From: DASWTL01 sp036402155
Lineage (GTDB): Bacteria > Bacteroidota > Bacteroidia > Sphingobacteriales > Sphingobacteriaceae
NCBI GenBank assembly: GCA_036402155.1
Contig: DASWTL010000164.1
Span: forward strand, 1-14,108
Length of the DNA stretch: 14,108 bases
Direction: 5' to 3'
A model generated the notes under the pieces. It saw nothing but the letters and a program-made list of their open reading frames with translations, searched no databases and was not told the DNA's origin. Shown in pieces: positions 6,867 to 14,108 of this stretch (within the stretch, counting starts at the first letter, position 1; each line of letters starts with the position of its first letter). A program made the translations under genes and the position numbers.

Positions 6867-8435
6867 ATGTCAATCATGAGTTTTACTAATCGGAAAACGA
6901 AGTATTATTTACTGTCGTTTATCAAGCATGATTTCAAAGCAAGTATTACAGTTTTCTTTGTCGCTCTTCCGCTTTGCCTTGGAATCTCATTAGCTTCAAA
7001 TGCACCACTTTACTCCGGACTATTGGCAGGAATTATTGGAGGGGTTGTAGTCACACTTATCAGCAAATCAGAATTAAGCGTCAGTGGCCCTGCTGCCGGT
7101 CTTACGGCAATCTGCGCCGCCGCCATAACCCAACTTGGAAGTATCGAAATTTTCTTTTTATCCGTTGCTGTAGCCGGTCTTTTACAGATCATTCTGGGTA
7201 TTTTCAAACTTGGCGGGTTCACTCATTTTATTCCGTCCGCTGTAATTAAAGGTATGCTTGCCGGTATAGGTATTATTATTATTTCCAAGCAAATACCGTT
7301 ACTGGTGGGTTATGATCAACCAGACTTCTGGACGAATGAATTATTTAATATCCTTACCTTAAACAATACCTTTCAGCATATAGATCAGCTCTACCATCAT
7401 ACCTCTTTAGGCACGGTACTAATTACGCTGTTTTCGTTTATCATGCTTATTACATGGAAGCGGACTCTGGCTAAGAAACTTTCCTTCCTTCCGGCATCAT
7501 TTATTATTGTTTTCTTTGGATTATTGCTTGCACTGGCATTCAAGCATTTTGTTCCATCCCTTCAGTTGAAGCCATCTCAATTCGTTGCTATTCCGGATGC
7601 TATTTTTTCAGAAATACGGTTCCCGGCATTCAATGCACTTTTCAGCAATACGCAGATCTGGAGAAATGCAGTCATAATATGTTTTGTTGCAACTCTTGAA
7701 ACTTTATTAAGTGTAGCAGCAATTGATAAACTTGATCCATATAATCGTGTTACGCCGCAAAACAGGGAGTTAGTTGCACAAGGCACAGGCAACTTTTTAA
7801 GCGGTATGTTAGGGGGTATTCCAATTACTGCTGTAATAGTACGAAGTTCTGCTAATGCTGAAGCTGGTGCTAAAACAAAAGTATCCTCATTTATTCATGG
7901 CATTTGGCTGGCGCTTGCTGTTTTACTCGCCATTCCCTTAATTAACCTGGTTCCGTATTGTGTACTGGCTGTTATCCTGGTAGGTACCGGTTATAATCTG
8001 GCTAAACCTTCTATGATCAAAGCAGTGTTTAAACAAGGCAGAGAGCAGTTCCTGCCCTTTATTGTTACCGTTATTGCCATCCTGTTTACCGATCTTCTTA
8101 TTGGGGTACTGATTGGAATAGCTTACTCGATCTATTTTTTGATTAAACATACATATAAGGCCGGTTTTACCATTAAAGAAAGTACAGAGGGGCATTTAAG
8201 AAAGTTTGTAATTAAACTGGCTTTAAACGTAAGTTTTCTGAACAAGAAAAAATTCATGGAGATGCTTGATCACCTTCCGGAATATGCCGTAGTTGAAATT
8301 GATGGTTCAGATAGTATTTATATTGACCGTGACATACTGGAAATTTTTCAGGATTATAAATCAAAGGCACATCGAAAACATATTCAATTAACAACCATTA
8401 ACATTCCGGAAGTAGAAACCATTGTACTTCATTAG
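6867..8435 (+). CDS. SulP family anion transporter with C-terminal STAS domain
   Basis: The 522-aa integral membrane protein has the SulP hallmarks: an N-terminal KASITVFFVALPLCLGISLAS segment at 24-44, SVSGPAAGL at 71-79 in the substrate region, and the block from NRELVAQGTGNF through GGIPITAVIVRSSAN and AGAKTK at about 300-340. Around 10-12 hydrophobic segments are visible up to about residue 430. The last about 90 residues form a shortened STAS domain (VEIDGSDSIYIDRD). The family exchanges or symports sulfate, bicarbonate or other anions; which one cannot be told here, and no carbonic anhydrase gene is adjacent. The start is taken at ATG 6867; a second in-frame ATG at 6876 is also possible. 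It is divergent from DUF488 and converges on the PhnA-like gene. Confidence 0.92.
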   Translation: MSIMSFTNRKTKYYLLSFIKHDFKASITVFFVALPLCLGISLASNAPLYSGLLAGIIGGVVVTLISKSELSVSGPAAGLTAICAAAITQLGSIEIFFLSVAVAGLLQIILGIFKLGGFTHFIPSAVIKGMLAGIGIIIISKQIPLLVGYDQPDFWTNELFNILTLNNTFQHIDQLYHHTSLGTVLITLFSFIMLITWKRTLAKKLSFLPASFIIVFFGLLLALAFKHFVPSLQLKPSQFVAIPDAIFSEIRFPAFNALFSNTQIWRNAVIICFVATLETLLSVAAIDKLDPYNRVTPQNRELVAQGTGNFLSGMLGGIPITAVIVRSSANAEAGAKTKVSSFIHGIWLALAVLLAIPLINLVPYCVLAVILVGTGYNLAKPSMIKAVFKQGREQFLPFIVTVIAILFTDLLIGVLIGIAYSIYFLIKHTYKAGFTIKESTEGHLRKFVIKLALNVSFLNKKKFMEMLDHLPEYAVVEIDGSDSIYIDRDILEIFQDYKSKAHRKHIQLTTINIPEVETIVLH

Positions 8436-8475
8436 CTATTGAAATATTGCTTATAATCTCGTGATTTAGAAGAGT

Positions 8476-8685
8476 TTATTTCTTCTTAAGGAAGCATGTT
8501 TTAAGAACCATTGTGGTTCCATCTACCTTACCCTCTATTTCTTCATTATTATCCGTCAGGCGGATATTTTTAACAACTGTTCCTCTTTTGATGTCGTTGG
8601 GGAAGCCTTTTACCTTTAATGTCTTAATAACCAGAACTGCGTCACCTGTTTGAAGCACATTTCCATTACTATCAATAGTTTCCAT
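8476..8685 (-). CDS. short PhnA/YjdM C-terminal-domain protein
   Basis: The 69-aa protein matches the C-terminal half of PhnA/YjdM proteins: DSNGNVLQTGDAVLVIKTLKVKG near the start, then KRGTVVKNIRL and DGTTMVLKTCFLKK at the end. The Cys-rich zinc-ribbon that starts full-length YjdM is absent. ATG 8685 (METIDSNGN) is preferred over ATG 8709, because it begins directly at the conserved segment. Despite the database name 'alkylphosphonate utilization', no C-P lyase gene is nearby and a phosphonate role is not supported. It lies 89 bp downstream of the Rieske gene on the same strand and may be cotranscribed with it. Function unknown. Confidence 0.83.
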   Translation of the reverse strand: METIDSNGNVLQTGDAVLVIKTLKVKGFPNDIKRGTVVKNIRLTDNNEEIEGKVDGTTMVLKTCFLKKK

Positions 8686-8774
8686 ATTTATTATGCGATA
8701 AGGCCGCAAAAATACAGAAATTAAATTCAGTCATTACCTTGAGTGAACAAGATTTAACAGACGGTACATTAATA

Positions 8775-9554
8775 TTACAGATGAATAAATATTTTTCCGG
8801 AATTCTCCGAAACGGTGTAAACTTTAATTTTATCATTTGCCGGGCCGGCTTTTACTTCCCCTGTTTCTGTATCAAATTGAGAACCATGCCATGGGCATTG
8901 AACGGTACCGCATATCATTGCGCCACCCGCCAGTGAACCTCCCCGGTGAGTACATCGGTCGCTAAAAGCAGTATATCCTTTTTCACTTCGTGCCAGCACT
9001 ACTCTATTACCTTGAAAATGTAATAGTTTCATTTGATTTACTTTCAACTCATCGGAAGTGGCAACTTCAATTAAGCCTTCAGATTGTTTGAAGTATGCTT
9101 CCTTCCATTTTCCGGCATCGGCATATCGTTGATCAACTCCAATTTGGTTGCGATATACCAATGTACCGCCAAGCCATCCTGCAATGGTTAAAAGTATAAT
9201 TCCAACCAGCTCCAAACCAATAATAACAGATGAAACCTCCTCTGTTCGCATCGTAAACGCTATTATAAAAAGAATAAGCATACTTACATTTAATATACCA
9301 TGTTTAACTGCGCGTTTTTTAGCAGAACTTTTTGAAGGAACTGTAAATGTATAGTCAATTATTCCCGGGATAGCAGCCATGACCGCTGAGATAATGCCTG
9401 CAATTTCAAGGTATTTACCGGTTTGCCAATAACTTTCAGAATTATAGAGTAGGCCCAAACCATCGAAAAGGAGTGTACCAATAAAAAAGGCAATCGGAAA
9501 ACCAACCAGCATGGGGTGGATTGGATGTCCCTTTAGGGATGCTTTACTTTTCAT
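8775..9554 (-). CDS. DUF2231 membrane domain fused to Rieske [2Fe-2S] domain
   Basis: The 259-aa protein has two parts. Residues 1-135 form a DUF2231-type membrane domain, with the KGHPIHPMLVGFP motif at 8-20 and four hydrophobic segments at about 15-33, 50-68, 88-102 and 110-134. Residues about 165-259 are a Rieske domain with the cluster ligands C201-T-H203 and C220-P-W-H223; the rest of the fold (FDTETGEV, KVYTV) is typical of ferredoxin-type Rieske proteins. The cluster is therefore probably functional and tethered to the cytoplasmic membrane, suggesting electron transfer linked to the membrane domain. No partner oxygenase or oxidase is in the window. The ATG at 9554 starts right before the HPIHP motif and is secure. 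Confidence 0.9.
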   Translation of the reverse strand: MKSKASLKGHPIHPMLVGFPIAFFIGTLLFDGLGLLYNSESYWQTGKYLEIAGIISAVMAAIPGIIDYTFTVPSKSSAKKRAVKHGILNVSMLILFIIAFTMRTEEVSSVIIGLELVGIILLTIAGWLGGTLVYRNQIGVDQRYADAGKWKEAYFKQSEGLIEVATSDELKVNQMKLLHFQGNRVVLARSEKGYTAFSDRCTHRGGSLAGGAMICGTVQCPWHGSQFDTETGEVKAGPANDKIKVYTVSENSGKIFIHL

Positions 9555-9647
9555 GACATATAATTACTATGAAATGTATAGAGTAAAGGCTTTTCAGGGC
9601 ATTTCTGTTTTACCTGAAACGCGAAGCTTTATAAAAGATTAAACAGG

Positions 9648-9959
9648 TTACGTTTTATTATGACTATCAAGTTTTGCCAGGATCTCTACAGACCGGGGAT
9701 CTGTGGAATTGCCATAACCGGTAACCAACACACCTTTAATTCCTGCTGACGATTGCAAAGCATAAACTGCAGCCTCATCCCCCGGATCGCTATTGCCTTC
9801 ATAACGGTAAACATCCACAATTTCAAAATCATTTATGTCAAATTTCTCGCCATTGCATACCAGGCAATTCTCTTCCAGGTTAAAGTCTGTAGTAAAGCCT
9901 TGCTTCCGCAATTCATTAAGAGCCTCAGAAACAGTTTCATAATGATTTTTCCTTTCCAT
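9648..9959 (-). CDS. small conserved protein (family often mislabelled PRPP synthetase)
   Basis: The 103-aa acidic protein begins MERKNHYETVSEALNELRKQ and contains a helix-rich N terminus, a middle segment with LVCNGEKFDINDFEIVDVYR, and EGNSDPGDEAAVYALQS followed by GVLVTGYGNSTD. It resembles short Bacteroidota proteins annotated as 'phosphoribosylpyrophosphate synthetase', but it is about a third of the length of real PRPP synthetase and the PRPP/ATP motifs are not visible, so that name is not supported. ATG 9959 is chosen over a TTG seven codons upstream. It lies 93 bp upstream of the Rieske gene on the same strand. Function is unknown. Confidence 0.75.
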   Translation of the reverse strand: MERKNHYETVSEALNELRKQGFTTDFNLEENCLVCNGEKFDINDFEIVDVYRYEGNSDPGDEAAVYALQSSAGIKGVLVTGYGNSTDPRSVEILAKLDSHNKT

Positions 9960-10060
9960 AACCTTATTATTTTGAGACAAACTAAAGTTAAGGATAAAAC
10001 CCGGTTTAAATGAGTTTACCTATTTAAAATACAACTTACACTTTCTGAAATGATGAGAAT

Positions 10061-10753
10061 TTATTTTAGATATTTCCCACTCTTTAGAATATCAGCCCAT
10101 TTTTGGTATCCGGCCATAGTTAGATGTAATCCATCATGCGTAAGGCTGGCTTCCAGATTGTTTTGTGAATCTAAAAATGCGGTGTACAGGTCAATTATGG
10201 TAATACCTTCCTTTTTTGCAATGGCTTTTAATTGAGTATTAATATGTATGGTATGTTCTGATTTGTTGTAATGGTTTTTAAACTTCCCAAAAGAGCTGTT
10301 GGTAGGTAAAATGGTATGGACATAGATCTTCGTTCTTGGTGAACCTGATTTTATCCTGGATATCATTTTTTGATAGTTTGATAAAATAACATCATCAGGT
10401 ATATTCCTTGATATGTCATTTGTTCCAATCAGAATAAAGACTTTCGCAGGTTTACCTTCAATCACTTCATCCAGACGCTCAAGTACACCAAAAGTGATAT
10501 CTCCACCTATTCCCCTGTTCTTCATTCTCGGAGATCCTAATAATTCAGTCCAATCTACTCCTGCTGTAATACTGTTTCCGAGAAATATAATATCCTTCGA
10601 TGAATTTGGAAAAGCTTTAAACTGTTCAACTTTAAGCTTATATGCAGGTGGCCTGTAAGTGCTATCCCATTGAGCGGTTTGCGCCTGAATTTTATCTCCA
10701 ATAATTAAAAAATAAAATACGATTACGAAAAGCTTTAAATAAATTGATTTCAT
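10061..10753 (-). CDS. secreted SGNH/GDSL hydrolase, downstream of glpT
   Basis: The 230-aa protein has a signal peptide (hydrophobic residues about 5-18, IQAQ cleavage near 24-25) and complete SGNH blocks: IFLGNSITAG with nucleophile S61, NRGIGGD with Gly about 81-84, LIGTNDIS with N112, and THDGLHLTMAGY with D207 and H210. It should be an active secreted esterase of the GDSL-2 type. ATG 10753 is preferred: the upstream ATG at 10789 would overlap glpT and spoil the signal peptide. The gene starts 22 bp after the glpT stop on the same strand, so cotranscription is likely. The link to an organophosphate importer suggests it may deacylate a lipid or phospho-substrate, but that is inference. It differs from the other SGNH protein in block I (GNS versus GSSS). 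Confidence 0.88.
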   Translation of the reverse strand: MKSIYLKLFVIVFYFLIIGDKIQAQTAQWDSTYRPPAYKLKVEQFKAFPNSSKDIIFLGNSITAGVDWTELLGSPRMKNRGIGGDITFGVLERLDEVIEGKPAKVFILIGTNDISRNIPDDVILSNYQKMISRIKSGSPRTKIYVHTILPTNSSFGKFKNHYNKSEHTIHINTQLKAIAKKEGITIIDLYTAFLDSQNNLEASLTHDGLHLTMAGYQKWADILKSGKYLK

Positions 10754-10775
10754 TTTATATCTGTTTTTGATAAAC

Positions 10776-12110
10776 TTACTTCGCTGCAAGATGCAGCTTT
10801 TCTCTGTTCCAGGTGAGTGCTGTAAAGAATATAGAAAGTAAACACGCTGCTACTAAAACTTCAAATCCTCCATCCCATCCCCATATATCAACAATATAGC
10901 CAATAGCGATATTTGCAAATAAAGCCCCCACCAGATATCCGAATAATCCAGTAAGGCCCGCTGCCGTTCCTGCGGCTTTTTTGGGTACAAGATCCAATGC
11001 CTGAACACCAATCAGCATAACTGGCCCATAGATAAAGAAACCGATAACGATCAGCGCAATATTGTCAATAGCGATATTACCGGCAGGATTTTTCCAGTAT
11101 ACGATCACCGCAATTAATACCAGAACCATATAAATTATAATTGCCGGAGCACGGCGTCCCTTAAATACTTTATCACTGATCCATCCGCAAAGCAAGGTTC
11201 CGGGAATACCGGCATACTCGTAAGCAAAATATGCCCAGCCGGCTTCCTTTACGGAAAAACCTTTCGCTTCCTGTAAATAAGTGGGAGCCCAGTCTAATAT
11301 TCCATATCGCACCAGGTAAACAAATACATTGGCAAATGCGATATACCATAGTACCCGGTTATTAAAAACATAATCAAAAAAGATGCGCTTTGCGGAAAAT
11401 TCTCTCTCATGTTCATCAGAATAGTCTACCGGATAATCATTTTTATACTTTTCGATAGGAGGTAAACCGCATGACTGTGGTGTATCGCGAATGAGCAGGT
11501 ATGCTGCTAAAGCAAAAAATAAGGCTACAAATCCCGGAAAATATAATTTACTCTGCCAGTCTGTAAATAAAGCTATGGCAATAATTGCGATGGGCCCTAC
11601 CAGGCCCCCGCCTACGTTATGTGCGACATTCCAGATTGACATTTTAGTCCCACGTTCCTTTGTTGAGAACCAATGCACCATCACGCGGCCACAAGGCGGC
11701 CATCCCATCCCCTGAAACCAGCCATTTAAAAACAGCAGGATGAACATAATCACAATAGAACTTGTAGCAACAGGTATTAATCCCATTAATATCATGGTAC
11801 AAGCAGAAAACAACAAGCCCACACTAAGGAATGTCCGGGCATTACTGCGATCGGATACGTTCCCCATCAGAAACTTACTTAAACCGTATGCAATAGAAAC
11901 TCCTGATAACGCAAGGCCCAGATCTCCTTTAGAATATCCCTGGGCGACCAGATCAGGCATTACCAGGGAAAAATTTTTCCTCACCAGGTAATATCCGGCA
12001 TATCCTATAAAAATCCCCAGGAAAACTTTTAATCTTAACTTTTTGTATTCGGGATCAATCCGATCTGCAGGTAATTCTTTAACATGTGATGCCGGGGTGA
12101 AAATATTCAT
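10776..12110 (-). CDS. glpT: glycerol-3-phosphate:phosphate antiporter (MFS, OPA family)
   Basis: The 444-aa protein is collinear with E. coli GlpT (452 aa) with a one-residue offset, as recalled from that sequence. It shares the N-terminal pattern (IFTPASH, IDPEYKKLR, GYAGYYLVRKNF), MGNVSDRSN, WFQGMGWPPCGR, IRDTPQSCGLPPIEKYKNDYP and KKAAGTAAG. The substrate-site residues are kept: R44 (E. coli R45), K79 (K80), H164 (H165) and R268 (R269). It has the 12-helix MFS layout and sits in the inner membrane, where it exchanges glycerol-3-phosphate for phosphate. A secreted SGNH hydrolase follows 22 bp downstream, and a TonB-dependent receptor ends 319 bp upstream on the same strand. Related hexose-phosphate or phosphonate antiporters are possible, but residue-level similarity favours G3P. 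Confidence 0.93.
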   Translation of the reverse strand: MNIFTPASHVKELPADRIDPEYKKLRLKVFLGIFIGYAGYYLVRKNFSLVMPDLVAQGYSKGDLGLALSGVSIAYGLSKFLMGNVSDRSNARTFLSVGLLFSACTMILMGLIPVATSSIVIMFILLFLNGWFQGMGWPPCGRVMVHWFSTKERGTKMSIWNVAHNVGGGLVGPIAIIAIALFTDWQSKLYFPGFVALFFALAAYLLIRDTPQSCGLPPIEKYKNDYPVDYSDEHEREFSAKRIFFDYVFNNRVLWYIAFANVFVYLVRYGILDWAPTYLQEAKGFSVKEAGWAYFAYEYAGIPGTLLCGWISDKVFKGRRAPAIIIYMVLVLIAVIVYWKNPAGNIAIDNIALIVIGFFIYGPVMLIGVQALDLVPKKAAGTAAGLTGLFGYLVGALFANIAIGYIVDIWGWDGGFEVLVAACLLSIFFTALTWNREKLHLAAK

Positions 12111-12201
12111 ATATATCAGGGTAGATGAGTTTAATTATCGATGTAATTGCAAAGTATTAAATTAATGCGTTTCTGATGGAATTATTTTACGTTTTCCTTA
12201 T

Positions 12202-12218
12202 TTATTCTGTCAGAATAA
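12202..12218. promoter_or_regulatory. 17-bp palindrome upstream of glpT
   Basis: TTATTCTG (12202-12209) and CAGAATAA (12211-12218) are perfect inverted arms around one base, 91 bp upstream of the glpT start. Size and symmetry suit a dimeric repressor or activator site. No candidate regulator is adjacent, so its owner is unknown. Confidence 0.4.
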
Positions 12219-12242
12219 TTTTCTTTTTCTTACCATATTCCT

Positions 12243-12270
12243 TTCAACTTACTTCCTGTCCGAAGTTGAA
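12243..12270. repeat. 8-bp inverted repeat with 12-nt spacer upstream of glpT
   Basis: TTCAACTT (12243-12250) pairs with AAGTTGAA (12263-12270). It could form a hairpin in RNA or be a binding site with two half-sites about 20 bp apart centre to centre. It has no following T run on the minus strand, so it is not a clear terminator. Confidence 0.3.
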
Positions 12271-12429
12271 GCTATAAACATATAAAAGTCAAAAGACAAA
12301 ACGAAATAAAGTGAAACTAAATAACGTATTACATAATTATAGAGGCACAATGAAACACCATCATGCCCTGTATGGAAGCACTACTTTTTCAGAGGTTGTA
12401 TGCTTAAAGTATATCAGCAACAAAAACAC

Positions 12430-14108
12430 TTACCTTTTACCCAGATAATAGGCTATACCTGAATTAAATGTCCGGGGTTCTCCCAGATTATAATTAGATC
12501 CGGATGCCGATTTACTTGCAAAAACAGAGTAGTACTGATTTGTACTATTCAACACACTCATCCATACTTCAAACTGATGAAGCTTGTATCCGGCCCTAAC
12601 GTTAATAACATCAAATCCCTTATATTTCTTTGTATTGGCATTATCCATCCAGTAATTTCCCTGATGCTGCCACTCTATACCTGTTCTTAATCCCCTGATA
12701 AAACCAGGTATAAAAGAAATTTCTGCATTACTGATAAACTCAGGTGCTCCGGACATCACTTTTCCATTATAATTAACTCCCTTTTCAATGTAATTAATAA
12801 AAGTATGCCTTGAATTGGACGCGCTTAAACGAAACGTCCATACCGGTGAGGGTTTGAAGTTTATTCCATATTCAAGACCTATGTGGTTAGTTTTTCCGGA
12901 ATTTTGGTTTTGGATCGTTCCATCTTCAGTAAGCACCGAAATAATCTCATTACTTCCAATCATTTTATATAAACTCCAGTCTGCTGAAAATTTACCATTT
13001 GAGAATTCCATCCAACCTCCGGTTTCATAATTATAAAATGTTTGTGGCTGTAAATAAGGAACTTTTACTCCCTGAAAAAGCTCACTTATTTGAGGTGGAA
13101 CGAATCCCTGACTGTAATTTGCATAAAATCCCAGATCCTTATAATTATAGGTAAGCCCGAGTTTTGGTGTAAACCGTTCAAAAATATTTTTTGTTGATGG
13201 CGATCCTGAAAATGAGGAAGGCGGAAGATGGTTCCTGAAATTATAATGATAAAAATCGTAACGCAATGCTGCAACTAGTTTGAGCCCGGTAATTATATCT
13301 GCATTATAATTTATATAAGAAGCCAGGTTAGTTATTCCTGTTGCATAATCACTTAAAGTAGAATCCGTTTTTGAATAACGGGTAAAATAGCCTTTTGGAT
13401 TCTTATCAATTTTAATATAATTAGAAATGTAAGATGAAGGGCTGATGTCAATACTGATGCCGCCGGTTATTTTACTGTTAAGCTTATCTATTTTTTGATT
13501 ATGCTGCAAAAAGAAAGCATAGGTATTGAAAGAACTGTTGTTAATTTCCCCATGAGCTTTTAACGGATCTCCGCTGTATGTTTCTTTAGAGATTCGCTTA
13601 TAATCATTCCTTATTTTGTATGACGGATTTTGCTGAATACTATTCTGCCGGTAAACAAATGACGCACGTGTTTCAGCAAAACTGTTCCAAAACCGGTTTA
13701 ACTGTGATTTCAGCCTGAAGGCATTTACTTTCCGAAAAGTAAAATTGTATAATGAAGAGAAATCTTTACCTGCAAAATGTGAGCTGTCAAGCGCTCCAAA
13801 CATATCACTATAATAGTTACTGTACGAGATTGTATTTACTACGCTTGTCTTGCTATTAAAAATGTAATTTCCTTTTAAAGTGAAAGCAGATTTATCAAAA
13901 TCACTATGTTCCAGCTGGCCCTTAGTTCTGTTTGCATAATATCCTGAGAATAAAAACCCGGCCTTCCCCACTGTATTTCCATACTGTATATCAGTTCGTT
14001 TATAACCATTGGTGTTACCCTGGATATTTACGTGGCCGGAAGATAAAGCCGGTGGTGTTAGTGTGATTACGTTTATCGCGCCACCTATCGCTTCGGCGCC
14101 ATACATGG
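12430..14108 (-). CDS. TonB-dependent outer-membrane receptor, 5' part missing
   Basis: At least 558 C-terminal residues are visible; the frame continues past the right edge, so the ATG at 14106 is an internal Met, not the start. The first residues (MYGAEAIGGAINVITLTPP) are the end of the plug domain, and the rest is a beta-barrel of alternating aromatic/polar strands. Receptor landmarks are YSQGFVPPQISELF at 331-344, the following YLQPQTFYNYETGGW, and GEPRTFNSGIAYYLG at the C terminus. The visible size suits a siderophore- or vitamin-type receptor (COG1629-like) rather than a 1000-aa SusC. No SusD gene follows. Substrate cannot be read from sequence; the downstream glpT suggests, weakly, a phosphate ester. 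The gene is not interrupted in the visible part. Confidence 0.92.
   Translation of the reverse strand, partial: MYGAEAIGGAINVITLTPPALSSGHVNIQGNTNGYKRTDIQYGNTVGKAGFLFSGYYANRTKGQLEHSDFDKSAFTLKGNYIFNSKTSVVNTISYSNYYSDMFGALDSSHFAGKDFSSLYNFTFRKVNAFRLKSQLNRFWNSFAETRASFVYRQNSIQQNPSYKIRNDYKRISKETYSGDPLKAHGEINNSSFNTYAFFLQHNQKIDKLNSKITGGISIDISPSSYISNYIKIDKNPKGYFTRYSKTDSTLSDYATGITNLASYINYNADIITGLKLVAALRYDFYHYNFRNHLPPSSFSGSPSTKNIFERFTPKLGLTYNYKDLGFYANYSQGFVPPQISELFQGVKVPYLQPQTFYNYETGGWMEFSNGKFSADWSLYKMIGSNEIISVLTEDGTIQNQNSGKTNHIGLEYGINFKPSPVWTFRLSASNSRHTFINYIEKGVNYNGKVMSGAPEFISNAEISFIPGFIRGLRTGIEWQHQGNYWMDNANTKKYKGFDVINVRAGYKLHQFEVWMSVLNSTNQYYSVFASKSASGSNYNLGEPRTFNSGIAYYLGKR

Larger units (their letters stand above)
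12111..12429. other. 319-bp gap between the TonB receptor and glpT
   Basis: No convincing gene is seen in this AT-rich stretch; the only frames are short and lack supporting features. It should hold the glpT promoter (minus strand) and any receptor terminator. A TAATACTTTG element at 12150-12159 on the minus strand is close to the Bacteroidota TAnnTTTG -7 box, but a matching upstream TTG was not found. Two inverted repeats are listed separately. Confidence 0.5.

Noticed and set aside
8476..8685. Phosphonate catabolism role for the PhnA-like protein
   Set aside because: No C-P lyase or phosphonoacetate hydrolase genes nearby, and the PhnA/YjdM name does not demonstrate that activity.
9753..10013. 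86-codon plus-strand frame opposite the 103-aa gene
   Set aside because: It is antisense to a gene with coherent protein composition and has no recognisable domain.
10001..10060. Possible terminator or hairpin between the second SGNH gene and the 103-aa gene
   Set aside because: Only five-base arms (AAACC/GGTTT) can be paired and no T run follows in the right direction.
12350..12448. 32-codon plus-strand frame beginning MKHHHALYG
   Set aside because: It overlaps the end of the TonB receptor on the other strand, has no leader signal and no downstream terminator; probably a chance frame.
13086..13274. 62-codon minus-strand frame inside the TonB receptor
   Set aside because: It is a shifted frame within the clear receptor coding sequence; no sign of a real overlapping gene.

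Overview
The window looks like a chromosomal stretch from a member of the Bacteroidota, most likely a Sphingobacteriaceae-type soil or plant-associated bacterium (Mucilaginibacter/Pedobacter-like). This is inferred from the AT-rich DNA, the general lack of Shine-Dalgarno sequences, a TonB-dependent receptor, secreted SGNH hydrolases, a lipoprotein-like cytochrome c/propeller oxidoreductase, and small protein families typical of that phylum. No rRNA, tRNA, CRISPR array, insertion sequence or phage gene was seen. Both ends cut through genes.

Layout. (1) 1-687: two divergently oriented response-regulator receiver genes, the left one cut by the window edge. (2) 718-5757: a sugar-oxidation-like locus. 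A LacI-family regulator (plus strand, TTG start) is divergent from a two-gene minus-strand unit: a secreted propeller/HEAT/cytochrome c dehydrogenase-like lipoprotein, then a Tat-type exported TIM-barrel sugar isomerase/epimerase. A perfect 16-bp palindrome with a central CG lies between the divergent starts and is a good LacI-type operator. A secreted SGNH hydrolase converges on the regulator. (3) 5838-9959: short, mostly minus-strand accessory genes. They are a 50-codon basic disordered protein with a perfect 19-bp terminator stem, a DUF488 protein, a SulP anion transporter (plus strand), a short PhnA/YjdM-like protein, a DUF2231-Rieske membrane fusion, and a 103-aa protein of a family often mislabelled as PRPP synthetase. 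(4) 10061-14108: a probable organophosphate uptake locus: a TonB-dependent receptor (cut by the right edge), a very well conserved GlpT-type glycerol-3-phosphate antiporter, and a secreted SGNH hydrolase 22 bp downstream of glpT.

How the genes may work together (inference). In region 2, the dehydrogenase-like protein would oxidise a sugar or sugar derivative outside the cytoplasm and pass electrons to its haem. The exported isomerase/epimerase would act on the oxidised product, and the LacI protein would control the unit in response to a sugar. In region 4, the secreted esterase could release a glycerophosphate-type product that GlpT takes up. Region 3 resembles a set of stress or stationary-phase genes, but nothing in the sequence proves co-regulation.
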